Shown here: positions 36,208 through 46,400 of the stretch, in pieces
How the letters are laid out: every line of letters starts with the position of its first letter
Position numbering within the stretch: position 1 is the stretch's first letter
Assembly: GCA_002423105.1 (NCBI GenBank)
Contig: DIUT01000015.1
Coordinates: 27,585-91,584 of the forward strand
Direction: 5' to 3'
Source of the DNA: Geobacter sp. UBA6151
Lineage (GTDB): Bacteria > Desulfobacterota > Desulfuromonadia > Geobacterales > Pseudopelobacteraceae
DNA length: 64,000 nt
Notes under the pieces: generated by a model
The model's database searches: none
Told to the model about the DNA's origin: nothing
What the model saw: only the letters and a program-made list of their open reading frames with translations
Program-made: the position numbers and the translations under genes

Positions 36208-37029
36208 ATGGCAATCGGAGATATTTCATTGACGTCAGGAATGAGGCAGAACCTTCTGTCTCTGCAGGAGACCGGCAAGCAGACCAGCATTACCCAGAAC
36301 AGGCTGGCCACCGGCAAGAAGGTCAACACCCCTCTTGACAACCCGACTAACTATTTTGCTGCACAGGGCCACCTGCAGCGCGCTGGAGACCTGAACATCC
36401 GCAAGGATGGCATGAGCGAGTCGGTGCAGATGCTGAATGCTGCAAACGCCGGTATCAAGGGCATCCAGAACCTGATCAACTCGGCACAGGGTGTAGCCAC
36501 TTCTGCAATGGCAACCACCAACACGCTGGAGCAGTCGGCCTACGCCAACACCTTCAACACCTTGCTGTCCCAGATCAACCAGTTGGCCAGTGACTCCGGC
36601 TACAAGGGCACCAACTTCCTGACCAACGGTTCACAGACCGTTGAATTCGGTCAGCGTACCGGCGCAGCAACCTTGGGGATTACCGGCTTCGTTGCTACAG
36701 CTTCGGGCCTGAATCTGTCCAGCACAACGAACACAGCATGGTCTTCAACGTCACAGATCGCGACTGACGCAGGCAAGCTTGAGTCAGCGCTTTCGACTCT
36801 GCGTACTCAAGCTTCGGCGCTTTCCGCTAGCCTGAGCGTTGTCACCACCCGTCAGGAGTTCACCGACAGCATGATCAACACCCTGCAGATCGGTGCTGAC
36901 AACCTGACCTTGGCTGACACCAACGAAGAAGGGGCCAACATGCTGATGCTGCAGACCCGCCAGAACCTTGGTATCTCCTCACTGAGCATGGCTTCCCAGG
37001 CAGCTCAGGCCGTTCTGAGACTGTTCTAA
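36208..37029 (+). CDS. flagellin (short, alphaproteobacterial type)
   Basis: 273 residues. The N-terminal D0/D1 (ISLTSGMRQNLLSLQETGKQ, with QNRLATGKKVNTPLDNPTNY) and C-terminal D0 (ADNLTLADTNEEGANMLMLQ followed by SLSMASQAAQAVLRLF) are complete. The centre, about residues 160-190, is rich in Ser, Thr and Ala, the expected surface-exposed O-glycosylation region. Length and C-terminus resemble alphaproteobacterial flagellins such as those of Caulobacter and Magnetospirillum. AAAGGAG lies seven bases before the ATG, with a leader hairpin before it and a strong terminator after it. It is the structural filament subunit exported through the flagellum. Confidence 0.93.
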   Translation: MAIGDISLTSGMRQNLLSLQETGKQTSITQNRLATGKKVNTPLDNPTNYFAAQGHLQRAGDLNIRKDGMSESVQMLNAANAGIKGIQNLINSAQGVATSAMATTNTLEQSAYANTFNTLLSQINQLASDSGYKGTNFLTNGSQTVEFGQRTGAATLGITGFVATASGLNLSSTTNTAWSSTSQIATDAGKLESALSTLRTQASALSASLSVVTTRQEFTDSMINTLQIGADNLTLADTNEEGANMLMLQTRQNLGISSLSMASQAAQAVLRLF

Positions 37030-37062
37030 AGGTTTTCTGAACAGTGGAATGAGAGTGAATTG

Positions 37063-37094
37063 AGGGGGAGACTGTCTGGTCTCCCCCTTTTTTT
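37063..37094 (+). terminator. rho-independent terminator of flagellin
   Basis: AGGGGGAGAC (37063-37072) pairs largely with GTCTCCCCCT (37079-37088), followed by a T-run to 37094. A strong terminator that isolates the flagellin message from the next two genes. Confidence 0.88.
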
Positions 37095-37123
37095 CAAACT
37101 TCGACGGCCAGAGGAGGCGCCAA

Positions 37124-37783
37124 ATGGAACTGAACAAGATCGGAGGCGTGGATAGCACCGGTTATTATGCTGCAGCGCAACAGGCAGCGGTTCAACAGCA
37201 GCAGCAGGCCCAGCAGAGTAACACTGAAGCAGCGCAGTCAGAGGCCAGTGCAGAAAGCAGTGCCGCGTCTGCTGCCCAAGGCATAGCTGCTACCAGCGAC
37301 CGTGTACAGATAACTTCCACCGTAACCTTGAAAAATGTCGACACGGTGCGTGCCATTGAGCAGATGCACACCCGCATGAACCAGCAGATAAAAGCTGTGC
37401 GCCAGACCAACGAGGTCATTAATCAACAGGCCGACAATATTGAAAAGCTGACGACCACCCTGAACACCATCATGAAGAATTTCCCGCCGTTTCCCATGGA
37501 CAGCAAGGAACGTCAGGAGATTCTTATGAGCTATGCATCCATTCGGCAGGAAATCATGAAGATGATGGTGCCGCCACCACCTGTGCCGGTGTATGAACAG
37601 GTGAAGGACGTGTGGAAATCTGTTTTGGGTGAAAATGGGCAGCTTCAGCCTGGGGCTGTTCCGGCATTGCAGACAGACAGCCAGGATTCTGCAGTGAGGG
37701 ATGCAGCCAGCGGCCTGGGCAGATCAGCCCAATCTCTTGCAACACTCAGCTCTGCAGTTACCCAGTCGCTGTTCAAGGGATAG
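37124..37783 (+). CDS. unknown protein between flagellin and flbT
   Basis: 219 residues, family not recognised. Residues 15-50 are Gln/Ala/Ser rich and low complexity; 60-125 form a coiled-coil-like helix (VTLKNVDTVRAIEQMHTRMN, with QTNEVINQQADNIEKL); then a conserved-looking KNFPPFPMDSKERQEILMSY, a Pro run (VPPPPVPV) and a Ser/Ala-rich tail. No signal peptide. GAGGAGG lies upstream of the ATG. It sits 2 bases before flbT, so a role in flagellin production, chaperoning or export is likely from context only. Confidence 0.65.
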   Translation: MELNKIGGVDSTGYYAAAQQAAVQQQQQAQQSNTEAAQSEASAESSAASAAQGIAATSDRVQITSTVTLKNVDTVRAIEQMHTRMNQQIKAVRQTNEVINQQADNIEKLTTTLNTIMKNFPPFPMDSKERQEILMSYASIRQEIMKMMVPPPPVPVYEQVKDVWKSVLGENGQLQPGAVPALQTDSQDSAVRDAASGLGRSAQSLATLSSAVTQSLFKG

Positions 37784-37785
37784 TC

Positions 37786-38196
37786 ATGTCACTCAAAATC
37801 AGACTAAAGCCGAATGAGAAGATGTTGGTCGGCCACGCAGTCATACGCAATGGTGACAAGGCATCTGAATTTCATGTTGAAAATACCGCTGCAATTCTAC
37901 GTGAGAAAGATATCATGAAAGAAGACGCCGCAACTTCTCCGGCGCGGCGTCTTTATTTTCTTGTGCAGCTTATGTATGTGGACAATGAAAACCTGGTAAC
38001 CTATCATAACGCCTACTGGGATCTAACCCGGCAGATTCTGGTGGCAGCCCCCAGCACGGCAAAACTCCTGGAAGAGATCGGTTCACGTGTGGTCAGCCAT
38101 GATTATTATCAGGCAATGAAAAGCGCAAAGAAGCTTATCGATCACGAGCAACAGCTACTGTCCAGCCTGGTCAACACTACCGCCAACGGCAATTGA
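37786..38196 (+). CDS. flbT: flagellin expression regulator FlbT
   Basis: 136 residues with the FlbT N-terminus SLKIRLKPNEKMLVGHAVIR, the RRLYFLVQLMYVDN core and a helical C-terminus. In Caulobacter FlbT lowers flagellin mRNA stability or translation through the mRNA leader when assembly is blocked. AAGGGA precedes the ATG. The coding end overlaps the convergent 1161-residue glycosyltransferase gene by 42 bases. Confidence 0.88.
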   Translation: MSLKIRLKPNEKMLVGHAVIRNGDKASEFHVENTAAILREKDIMKEDAATSPARRLYFLVQLMYVDNENLVTYHNAYWDLTRQILVAAPSTAKLLEEIGSRVVSHDYYQAMKSAKKLIDHEQQLLSSLVNTTANGN

Positions 38197-41100
38197 GACC
38201 AGTTCAATCAACCGCGCCTCCGCGATTTTTCCTTCCTTGATGAGCAGTCCGCACAGTTCCGACATAAATGGCTGCGGGTTGTGACCGCTCTGGCTCAGCA
38301 GCCGTAATCCTGTAATGCCTTGTTCCGGGGCGCCGGCAAGACACTGCGCCATTAAGAACAAAACCCGCAGCGCTGTTTGATCCGGCATTTCCTGTAATTC
38401 CCGTGTGAGCAGTTCCAGTTGTCCATCGTCCGGCTGCAACAGAAAACGGCAGATGGCGCGGTTTACCCTGGCCGCCGGATAGTCAGCTTGCAACGTAAGC
38501 GCCCGCTCGCTTGCTGCAAGCGCTTCAGGAATATGTCCGTCCCGCAGGCACACATACCCCAGATTAAACCAGGCGGGAGCATATGCTGGCTCCTGTTGCA
38601 GAAACAGAAGCCAGCTCTCTATTGCCTCAGCATATTTCCCCAATTCTCCTGCCTGCACCGCCAGTTCGTAGAGCGCTTTGGGGGTCTGCTCGCCTGCCGC
38701 CAGTTTGCGCAGGCCAAGCTGGTAATACTCTTCCTTCTTGCGTTCCAGTCGTGCTGTTTCAAGCCCTCCGTAGTGATGGACCGGCACCGGATGCTGTTTT
38801 ACAGCCAAACCGGCGCGGGATACCGACCCTTCAACCAGTTCATGCACGACTCCTTCAAACCTGATGCCGTAGCCGTTGGGGAAGAGCCGGATCTTGTCAC
38901 TGGCGGTCCAGCCAATGCCGGCTTCTTCTTCGGGATAACTGCCGTCAAGGGCCATAAAGCCATCGCTTATCCGCTCGGCACAGTAGTTGCGGGTTGTGAC
39001 GGCAAAAGCACAGTGTTCCGCCTGACGAAGTGCCTGACAAAAGCCGGCATAGTCACGGATTGACAGGCGCTCATCAGCGTCCATAATCAGAATCCAGTCG
39101 CCGGTCGCCACCGCAAGGCCGTGGTTTCTGGCAGCCGAAAAGTCGTTGCGCCACTGGTAGTGCAGTACCAGTGCGCCGAAAAGCTCGGCTATCTGACAGC
39201 TTCTGTCCTTTGAACCGGTATCCACCACCACAATCTGGCTAAGCAGCGGCCGGCATGAAGCAAGGCAGTCGGCCAGATGGCGTTCTTCATCCTTGACAAT
39301 CATGCAAAGAGTGACGCGAGGTATCTCATATTCGGCTTTACAGTGAGGTCCGGCAGTACGGCGCGCCGACAGGCCGATTTCAAGAATCTCCCGGTCAATA
39401 CCAAAATTACGGATGTACTGCTCTGCAGCCTCAAGCTGTTGCTGCGCATTATCGGTGCTCAGAACACGTAATGCGGCCACAGCTCTGCTGCCGGGATTAA
39501 GGCGGGCGGCATCAGTTACTAGATTGTGCGGTACAACGCAGTGCCTGTCCGCCTGCCGCACCAGGTATTCTGCCACGACAGCGGGACTGAGTCTGAATCC
39601 ATGGACAAGCAGCGCATCGGCATACTGTATCTCGCCAATGTCGCGCATCATGCCGGAGAGCAGCAGATGCGCCTCGCCACAGCCCGGTTCTTCCGTGAAC
39701 AACGTAAACAGCACCTGCTCCGCACGAGCCGTCTGGTGCTTGTCCAGCAGACAATGAACCTCTGCCGGACGGTCTCCCAAATGTGCAGCTTCCGATAGCC
39801 GTCCGGCCATAGCTGACACACGTGCGCAAAGCTGGAGAAGCACGGCGTCTGCCGGGAAATCCCGGTGTGCTTTTGTCAGAATGGTGAGCGCCTCATCGTA
39901 TTTCTGGTTCAGCAGCAGCTTTTCAGCTTCTTCCCGTGCGCGGCATGCGGCAATCTGCTGCCCGTAGACCGGGTCTGAAACCGGCGCCGACCACTTGTCG
40001 CGGAAAAGAGCCCAGTTGCCGGAAAGTGCGGCCCGGTAATTGACACCACCGCCTTGAAAGGAGATGCTGCCGTGGTGATGCACATAGGTGTCAGCCGCGA
40101 CAATGTTGCGGTATCCTGCGATGGTCGAACGCAGGCAAAAGTCGTCATCTTCGTAATTACCGGTGCCGAACTGTTCATCAAGGCCACCGATCTGCTGGTA
40201 CAATGTCCGCTTGAATACCATGCAGAAACCGACCAGGCGGCGTGAGAAAATGCGGCGATGACGGTTATCCCTCCTCAACTCTCGGGCAAAACGCTCCAGG
40301 CCCTTTGCATCAGTGTACGGAATTGGGCCAATAGCCTGTATGCCGCTGGCATTATTGGTCAGCGGGCCGACAATGCCGGCATGGGGATTCGTCCGGTGAC
40401 ATTCCAGCAAACCTTCAAGCCAGTTGGCAGTTACCACCACATCATTGTTGAGCAGCAGCAGCCAGTCACCTTGTGCCATGTCAAGCCCCTGGTTGCACCC
40501 TGCCGCAAAACCGCGGTTCTCCCGGTTAAGTGTCAGCCGCAGCCGCGTATCGGAACGGGCCTGTTCCTGCAACCACGGCACCGTGCCATCGTCCGAGCCA
40601 TTATCAACGATAATCAGCTCATACGGGCCGGGCGTGTGCAGCGCTATGGCTTCAAGGCATTCCTTGGTGTACTCAAGCTGGTTCCAGGTCAGAATAATGA
40701 TTGAAACCAACGGTTCTTCAAGTGCTGTTCCCCGTGGCAGGCACAGTACCTGATGAGCGCGCACAAGCGGATTGAAACGTGCGTCCTGTGGTGTGAACCA
40801 GTCGATATCCCAGAGCTCTTCAGGTCCTGGGACTCTGCCGGCTCCATAGCTTTCCTCAAGAATCCGATAAAGGGCGTTATGGCTTTCCTGCACCAGTTGT
40901 CCGGTCCTGTCTGCGGTTTCAGTCTTAAAGCTGTGCTGCCCTTCGTGATAGACAAAACAATCAGCGGCTATCAGAAGCTGGTAGCGGTGGCTGCGTAAGC
41001 GCCACGACAGTTCCAGGTCATCCGCCCCCAGAAAAAGCCGTTCATCCAGCCCGCCCAGCTCCTGCAACAGTTGCCTGCGCACCATAAGGCAGAAACCGAT

Positions 41101-41640
41101 CAACAACTTCGATTCTTCAGCCCTGCCACGGTTTGTTGCATGGAGAAATTCAGCGGCTTGTTCCGGCGATGCAGCTTCCGGCAAGGTGCCCTGCCAATGC
41201 ATGGCAACCGATTGGCGGGCAGCGGCAAAGTTGGAAAGCGGCCCCACGGCAGCCACTGCCGGATCAGCCAGATGGTTGTGCAGACGGGGCAACGTGTGTG
41301 GCGGCACGACGGTATCAGGGTTGAGAAAGACAACATACGGTGCGGAGGTTGCACGCAGTCCTTGGTTGGAGGCGGCCGTGAAACCTCGATTCGTACTGTT
41401 TTCGATCAGTCGCAGGGAACAGGCCGCAGCGGCCTGTACGGACCGGACCCGGGCTATGGTGGCATCCCGTGAAGCATTATCAATGACGACTATTTCAATG
41501 CTGGGGTCAGGCGACGTGGCAATTGATGTAAGGCAGGGGATAATTGTCGCAGCGGAGTTGTAAGTGACGATGATGACAGAAAACAAAACAGGGGTTTGCG
41601 CCCCTGTTTTGTCAATATTTGACTGGCTTTTGTTGTGCAT
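38155..41640 (-). CDS. three-domain GT2 glycosyltransferase with TPR segments
   Basis: 1161 residues. Three GT2 domains: near 17 (FSVIIVTYNSAATIIPCLTS, then DNASRDAT), near 310 (VSIIILTWNQLEYTKECLEA, then DNGSDDGT) and near 775 (VTLCMIVKDEERHLADCLAS, then DTGSKDRS with DADERL). Helical TPR-like regions lie at about 580-700 and 970-1160. The first two copies resemble rhamnosyltransferase-type GT2, the third the TPR-GT2 family. It probably builds part of a glycan with three sugar additions. Starts 5 bases after the TPR gene; 3' end overlaps flbT. Confidence 0.85.
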   Translation of the reverse strand: MHNKSQSNIDKTGAQTPVLFSVIIVTYNSAATIIPCLTSIATSPDPSIEIVVIDNASRDATIARVRSVQAAAACSLRLIENSTNRGFTAASNQGLRATSAPYVVFLNPDTVVPPHTLPRLHNHLADPAVAAVGPLSNFAAARQSVAMHWQGTLPEAASPEQAAEFLHATNRGRAEESKLLIGFCLMVRRQLLQELGGLDERLFLGADDLELSWRLRSHRYQLLIAADCFVYHEGQHSFKTETADRTGQLVQESHNALYRILEESYGAGRVPGPEELWDIDWFTPQDARFNPLVRAHQVLCLPRGTALEEPLVSIIILTWNQLEYTKECLEAIALHTPGPYELIIVDNGSDDGTVPWLQEQARSDTRLRLTLNRENRGFAAGCNQGLDMAQGDWLLLLNNDVVVTANWLEGLLECHRTNPHAGIVGPLTNNASGIQAIGPIPYTDAKGLERFARELRRDNRHRRIFSRRLVGFCMVFKRTLYQQIGGLDEQFGTGNYEDDDFCLRSTIAGYRNIVAADTYVHHHGSISFQGGGVNYRAALSGNWALFRDKWSAPVSDPVYGQQIAACRAREEAEKLLLNQKYDEALTILTKAHRDFPADAVLLQLCARVSAMAGRLSEAAHLGDRPAEVHCLLDKHQTARAEQVLFTLFTEEPGCGEAHLLLSGMMRDIGEIQYADALLVHGFRLSPAVVAEYLVRQADRHCVVPHNLVTDAARLNPGSRAVAALRVLSTDNAQQQLEAAEQYIRNFGIDREILEIGLSARRTAGPHCKAEYEIPRVTLCMIVKDEERHLADCLASCRPLLSQIVVVDTGSKDRSCQIAELFGALVLHYQWRNDFSAARNHGLAVATGDWILIMDADERLSIRDYAGFCQALRQAEHCAFAVTTRNYCAERISDGFMALDGSYPEEEAGIGWTASDKIRLFPNGYGIRFEGVVHELVEGSVSRAGLAVKQHPVPVHHYGGLETARLERKKEEYYQLGLRKLAAGEQTPKALYELAVQAGELGKYAEAIESWLLFLQQEPAYAPAWFNLGYVCLRDGHIPEALAASERALTLQADYPAARVNRAICRFLLQPDDGQLELLTRELQEMPDQTALRVLFLMAQCLAGAPEQGITGLRLLSQSGHNPQPFMSELCGLLIKEGKIAEARLIELVSIAVGGSVDQAGQ

Positions 41641-41645
41641 TATGC

Positions 41646-42614
41646 CTACAAACCGGCTAAAAAGTCCCGGGCATCACTATTCCATGGTTCCAGTTCAAGG
41701 ACACGTTTAATAAAAACCCGGGCCTGTTCAGTCAATTGATTTGCCCTGGAGATAATGGCAAGGCTGGTGAGCAACTCCGTATCCTTGGGGTGGGCTTTCA
41801 ACAGTTGCGTATATATCTCGATCGCTTCATCGGTTTTGCCCAGCTCAGTATAGTACAGGTCCGCCAGGTTTTTTTGGAACAGCGCATTGAGAGGGTCACA
41901 TTGCCGTGCTTTTTCATAGCAGGCAGCAGCCTCATCAAAACGCCCCTGGCGAAACCTGAGCAGTCCCAGGTTGTTATGGGCGATTCCGTTTCGAGGGTTT
42001 TGCTGAAGTAACTCCAGCAGGTTCTGTGCTTCTGAATCTTCAGTGGGCTGGTGTTGGGCCAGAGTAAAGGCTGGTATGCTGCTGCTGGATTGCTCAACCG
42101 GTGCGGAGCGGTATTCAGCAGCGGAAACAGGGCCATCAAGCTCAGCCAGCATGGAACGCAGTGTCTGATTGCCGGGATCACTTTCCAGGGCTTTGCGATA
42201 GAAGATCCGGGCTTCATCCGGGCGGCCAACCTGCTTGCTGATGGTGCCCAGCGCAGTCAGAATTTCAAAGTCGTCGGGGTATACTTCCAGCAAACCGGTC
42301 AGCATGGCAATGGCGTCGTCAGTCCAGTTAAGAGCGACAAAATAGAACTCTGCCAGGTTTTTTATGATTGTTGGATTATTGGGCTGCAAACGGTTGGCCT
42401 TTTCGTAATGGGCAAGGGCCAGCAGGCTGTCGCCTGCTCGATGATACAGCACCCCCAGATCATTGTGAGCCAGCGCCACATCTGGAAATATCTTTAAAAA
42501 AGTCCTGATTTCTGCAAGAGCAGAGTCGGTGGATTCAGACGTGAGGCAAGCGCGAAGCCGCTGATAGGCGTTCATCGCTTCATACTGATTGTAGGGCACA
42601 ACAGAGCTGGTCAT
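41646..42614 (-). CDS. TPR protein with internal duplication
   Basis: 322 residues, no signal peptide. Two blocks of about three to four TPRs (AHNDLGVLYHRAGDSLLALA region, and HNNLGLLRFRQGRFDEAAAC region) are joined by a Ser/Pro/Gln-rich linker near 165-195. AAGGAG precedes the ATG. It lies 5 bases from the three-domain GT2 gene and probably serves as a protein-binding partner of glycosylation enzymes; no enzymatic domain is visible. Confidence 0.8.
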   Translation of the reverse strand: MTSSVVPYNQYEAMNAYQRLRACLTSESTDSALAEIRTFLKIFPDVALAHNDLGVLYHRAGDSLLALAHYEKANRLQPNNPTIIKNLAEFYFVALNWTDDAIAMLTGLLEVYPDDFEILTALGTISKQVGRPDEARIFYRKALESDPGNQTLRSMLAELDGPVSAAEYRSAPVEQSSSSIPAFTLAQHQPTEDSEAQNLLELLQQNPRNGIAHNNLGLLRFRQGRFDEAAACYEKARQCDPLNALFQKNLADLYYTELGKTDEAIEIYTQLLKAHPKDTELLTSLAIISRANQLTEQARVFIKRVLELEPWNSDARDFLAGL

Positions 42615-42710
42615 GGTATCTCCTTATCTGCATAAACTGGCCGCCAATTCTAGTGAAATCACAGGAATATGCAAGAAAATAGATCGCTGTTCAGGAATAA
42701 AATGAAAGCA

Positions 42711-43466
42711 TTATTTCATTGCCAGTATATGTGCAATACGTTCTAGCCTTTGTCGATGCCGCTGCTGGTAGTGTGATTGGATTGCAGCGATTTCCGGGTC
42801 GGCAATCTGCCGCTGATTTCCCACGCCATCCTCGGCATACCAGTAAAGGCCGGTTGCCTCCGGTATATGCAGCAGTGGAAAGCGCTCGGCAATGCGCAGC
42901 CACATCTCCTGATCACCAATTGCAACATAGTTCTCATCAAAATAGCCGATATGCTCATGCACTTCCCTGCGCCACATGGGGTGGGGGCCGACACAGCAGT
43001 TCTGCAGCAGATACTCGAATGAATAGTTGGGCCATTGAAACGCGCCGCAACGATCATGCTGTTCAAAGGTTTGGTGTGGATGCAAGGTCAGCCAGGTGTC
43101 GCCATAGACCAGCATCACATCAGAGTGCTGGTCCAGAGCTGTTGAGAGTAGTTCACAGGCGTTCTTTGCTAGGCGGTCATTGGTGCTGAATGGCATGACA
43201 TAGCGGCCGGTTGCATGGCGGATAGCCAGATTCCATGCGGCATAAATGCCAATTCTCGTATCCGTCCTAATATAGCGGATAGTATCATAGTGACGCATGA
43301 AGTTGCGAACGATGGCTCCTTCATGTTGTGGTGATGCGGCATCAACGACAATTATTTCAATACGGTGGGCAATGGTCTGGGCTACCAGGTCACTCAGGCA
43401 TTCAGCCATAAATGCCTCAGAATTGTATGCTGAGATGATAACAGATACATCCGGCTGCATGAGCAT
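42711..43466 (-). CDS. GT2 glycosyltransferase
   Basis: 251 residues. VSVIISAYNSEAFMAECLSD, then VVDAASPQHEG near 40, and the C-terminal region with GDQEMWLRIAERFPL are a GT2 family domain. I place the start at ATG 43466 in the overlap with the preceding stop (TGATG), with AGAGGA upstream; ATG 43460 is equally possible. The metal-binding Asp is present in an unusual form: the usual DxD position reads PFSTNDR, so catalytic details may differ. Confidence 0.8.
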   Translation of the reverse strand: MLMQPDVSVIISAYNSEAFMAECLSDLVAQTIAHRIEIIVVDAASPQHEGAIVRNFMRHYDTIRYIRTDTRIGIYAAWNLAIRHATGRYVMPFSTNDRLAKNACELLSTALDQHSDVMLVYGDTWLTLHPHQTFEQHDRCGAFQWPNYSFEYLLQNCCVGPHPMWRREVHEHIGYFDENYVAIGDQEMWLRIAERFPLLHIPEATGLYWYAEDGVGNQRQIADPEIAAIQSHYQQRHRQRLERIAHILAMK

Positions 43467-46400
43467 CAATCCTCTTTTTGCAAAATATGTTCAAGTAGTT
43501 GGAGGATTCGCTCGTCATGCGGATTAACTGACACAAACTCCTGGCAGACCCCCAACGCCTGTTCCAGCGCACCATACCCGGACAATATTGTTACGGCCAC
43601 GGCAACCACATCTCCATCATGCGCATGTAGTGACAGGATTGACGGCAGTAGCCCCAGTGCCTCACAGCTGTTCCCGCACTGCTGAAGGCAGCGCAGCAGG
43701 CCTGCCACTGCCGGGGCATGCCCGGGGTCCAGATCATACCCCTCACGATACAGTGTTGCAGCGGTATCGGCCCTGCCTGCCTGTTCATGAGCAGAAGCCT
43801 TGTAACAGGTACTTTCAAGCTGCTTCCACCCCTGCCCAAGGGCTTCAATCGCTGATCTCAACAAGCATGCGGCCCGTGGCTTAAGTAAACAAAACAATTC
43901 AATCTCATGGAGCCAAAATGGTGCAAGGCTATAGCGCCGTTCCGTAATCATATTGTTTGTGCATAGCAACAGGTCTTCAGTATATTCAGCCCAGCATCTG
44001 ACATGATTCGGGTAGGCATGGCTACCAGGCAGCGCCGCGAGTTCTTGCTTCTCTACTGACAAAACCTTGGGGATTGCGGGAAAATAACTTGTGGATTGGC
44101 CTAATTCCAGGGATTTTTTCTCTTGTGCAAAAAATGTCAAAGATTCCTGATAGTACTGGTCTGCAAGTGTAACGCCTCGCTGATCACCATAAAACCTGTA
44201 CCCCCCCAGAAGGGTATCAACAGTATGCAACTGCGCATGCCGAAAAAAGCGTAGCCACAATTCCAGGTCTCCAGCAAGCCTGGCATCCGGCGCCAGGCAT
44301 CCTCCTGCTGCTTCCCATAGGCTTCGACGCCAGAAGGTGCTTTCCTGCTGGATGTATGGTTTATCGAAATCCCCTGCCAAAAATTTCTTCCGTGAAAAGA
44401 TACCGAGCCGCTGCTCAACTTTGCTGAGATTGCCAGACGCATCCCAAAAACTTTTACGTCCGGTCAGCCAGTCAATATCGGGATTGTTTGAAAAAACAGC
44501 TGCTACCTTGGTAAAGGCCAACGGATGGTATTTGTCATCAGAGTTGATCCAAGCCATGATTTCGCCGCTGGTGCGGCGAAATCCCTCGGTAACAGCTTGA
44601 TATAGGCCGCCATCGGGACACGACTGCCAGTAGGTAAGATGTTTTTCATATTTTTTTATGATCTCTACTGAACCGTCTGTGCTGCCGCCATCCATGATGA
44701 CATACTCAAGATTTGGATATCCCTGTTCCAAGACGGATTCAATGCATTCTTCAAGGTACTCGGCTTGATTGAGCGAGGGGGTGATGATAGTAATTTTAGG
44801 AAGTAATTTTTTCTGAATACCTGAGCGAGCAATGGTTTCCTTAAAGGATGATTCGGGAGAATCTCTTTCAGTCGATGTCAAATATATTTCGTAAAGATCT
44901 CTTTCGTAGGTATTCAAATTACCGTGGCCATTCGGTTGTTCAGGATAATTTTCTTTGTGCCCCTGCGATACATGCTGAATATACTCAGCGATGTTATCAA
45001 TGTACTGTTTAGATAAAAATCTGTTGCGAACCGTATTTCTTCCATTCTCTGATAGCTCATTCAGACGGTATCGGTTACCAGCAATATATTTCATCTTTGC
45101 TGTCAAATCCACAACGGTCCCATCATAGAGTAAGCCATTATGGCCGTCGGCGATTATTTCGGAAGTTGCGCCGGAATTTCGACCAATGACCAGCGCACCA
45201 CACGCCATTGCTTCAATTGTGACCCTGCCGAATGCCTCATTCTCAGAGCACATCAGCATCACATCGGCATTCAAAAAAATATTTGATATGTTTTCTACAA
45301 AACCGACTAGTTGTACATTGCTTTGAACATTATAATGCCTGATAATTTCTTCAAGCCACGCTGTTTGCCCGTCACCAGCGACAATTAGAATTGCATCGGG
45401 ATAATCCTTAATAACCTGGGCGAACGCTTGTATCGCCGTTGCGTAGCCTTTTTTGGGGTGAATATAGCCAGCTAATGCAAATCTAATAGCGGTGTCATCT
45501 GTACACACCTTGTTTTTTAGCGCAGAAAAACTATATAGCTCTGCTTCCGAATAAATACCATTATAAATAACCTTCCCATGCACATCGTATTGTTCTTTAT
45601 AATAATTTGAAATTGCTTCGGAAATAAAAACCATACCTTGCGACAATTTCAATAATTTTGAAAAAACTTTGTCACCAACGTCTGGTATCAGATTGTAATC
45701 TAGATCACCAAATTCCCTTATATGCCAAATATGAGGCCTGCCAATTAAAAGTGCAACAAGGAGACCGATGTCCATGACAGAGCTGTTTGTATAAACAATA
45801 TCTATGTCAATGGACTTACAGTAATCGGCTATTACTGTTGCACAATAGAGTGTAGTCTTCAGCCTTTCAGTAGGCGGTATTGTAACACTGATACTCCTGT
45901 TGGTGTTGTTGGTAAACAACAAGGGAAAAGGAACAATATGATATGTTACGTCTATTCTGGAAAGATAATCGACGAGTGCTCCATGCTGAGGGCAGAATAC
46001 GGTAATGCGATGCCCTAACAGTGCCAACCCTTCAACAAGTGTAAGTAAAGAGCGATTCGCTCCCAAAAGCGCAGTATAGTGTGTAAAGAAAACGATATTC
46101 AGAGTGCTCGCGCCACCACTTGCTTTAATTTTTTGCCATGATTTGCAGGGAGTTGTGTCTGGGTTGTGGACAGAAGCAGCGTCTTTGGTTTTTTTACCGA
46201 TAAGGAACATATCACCGGGGAAAAAGCCGGGCAAGATCTCGGTAATTTCCAGATCGGCACGCTTGAACAGCTCTTTTACTGTGTCAGCATTGAAGAGGTA
46301 TAAATGCTCTTCGGGTTTGAACTGCCGCCACGAGGCATCTTCGCCGCAGTAGCAGGGAGTCTGAAAGATGAAGGTCCCGTCTGGAGATAGCAGCCGGGCT

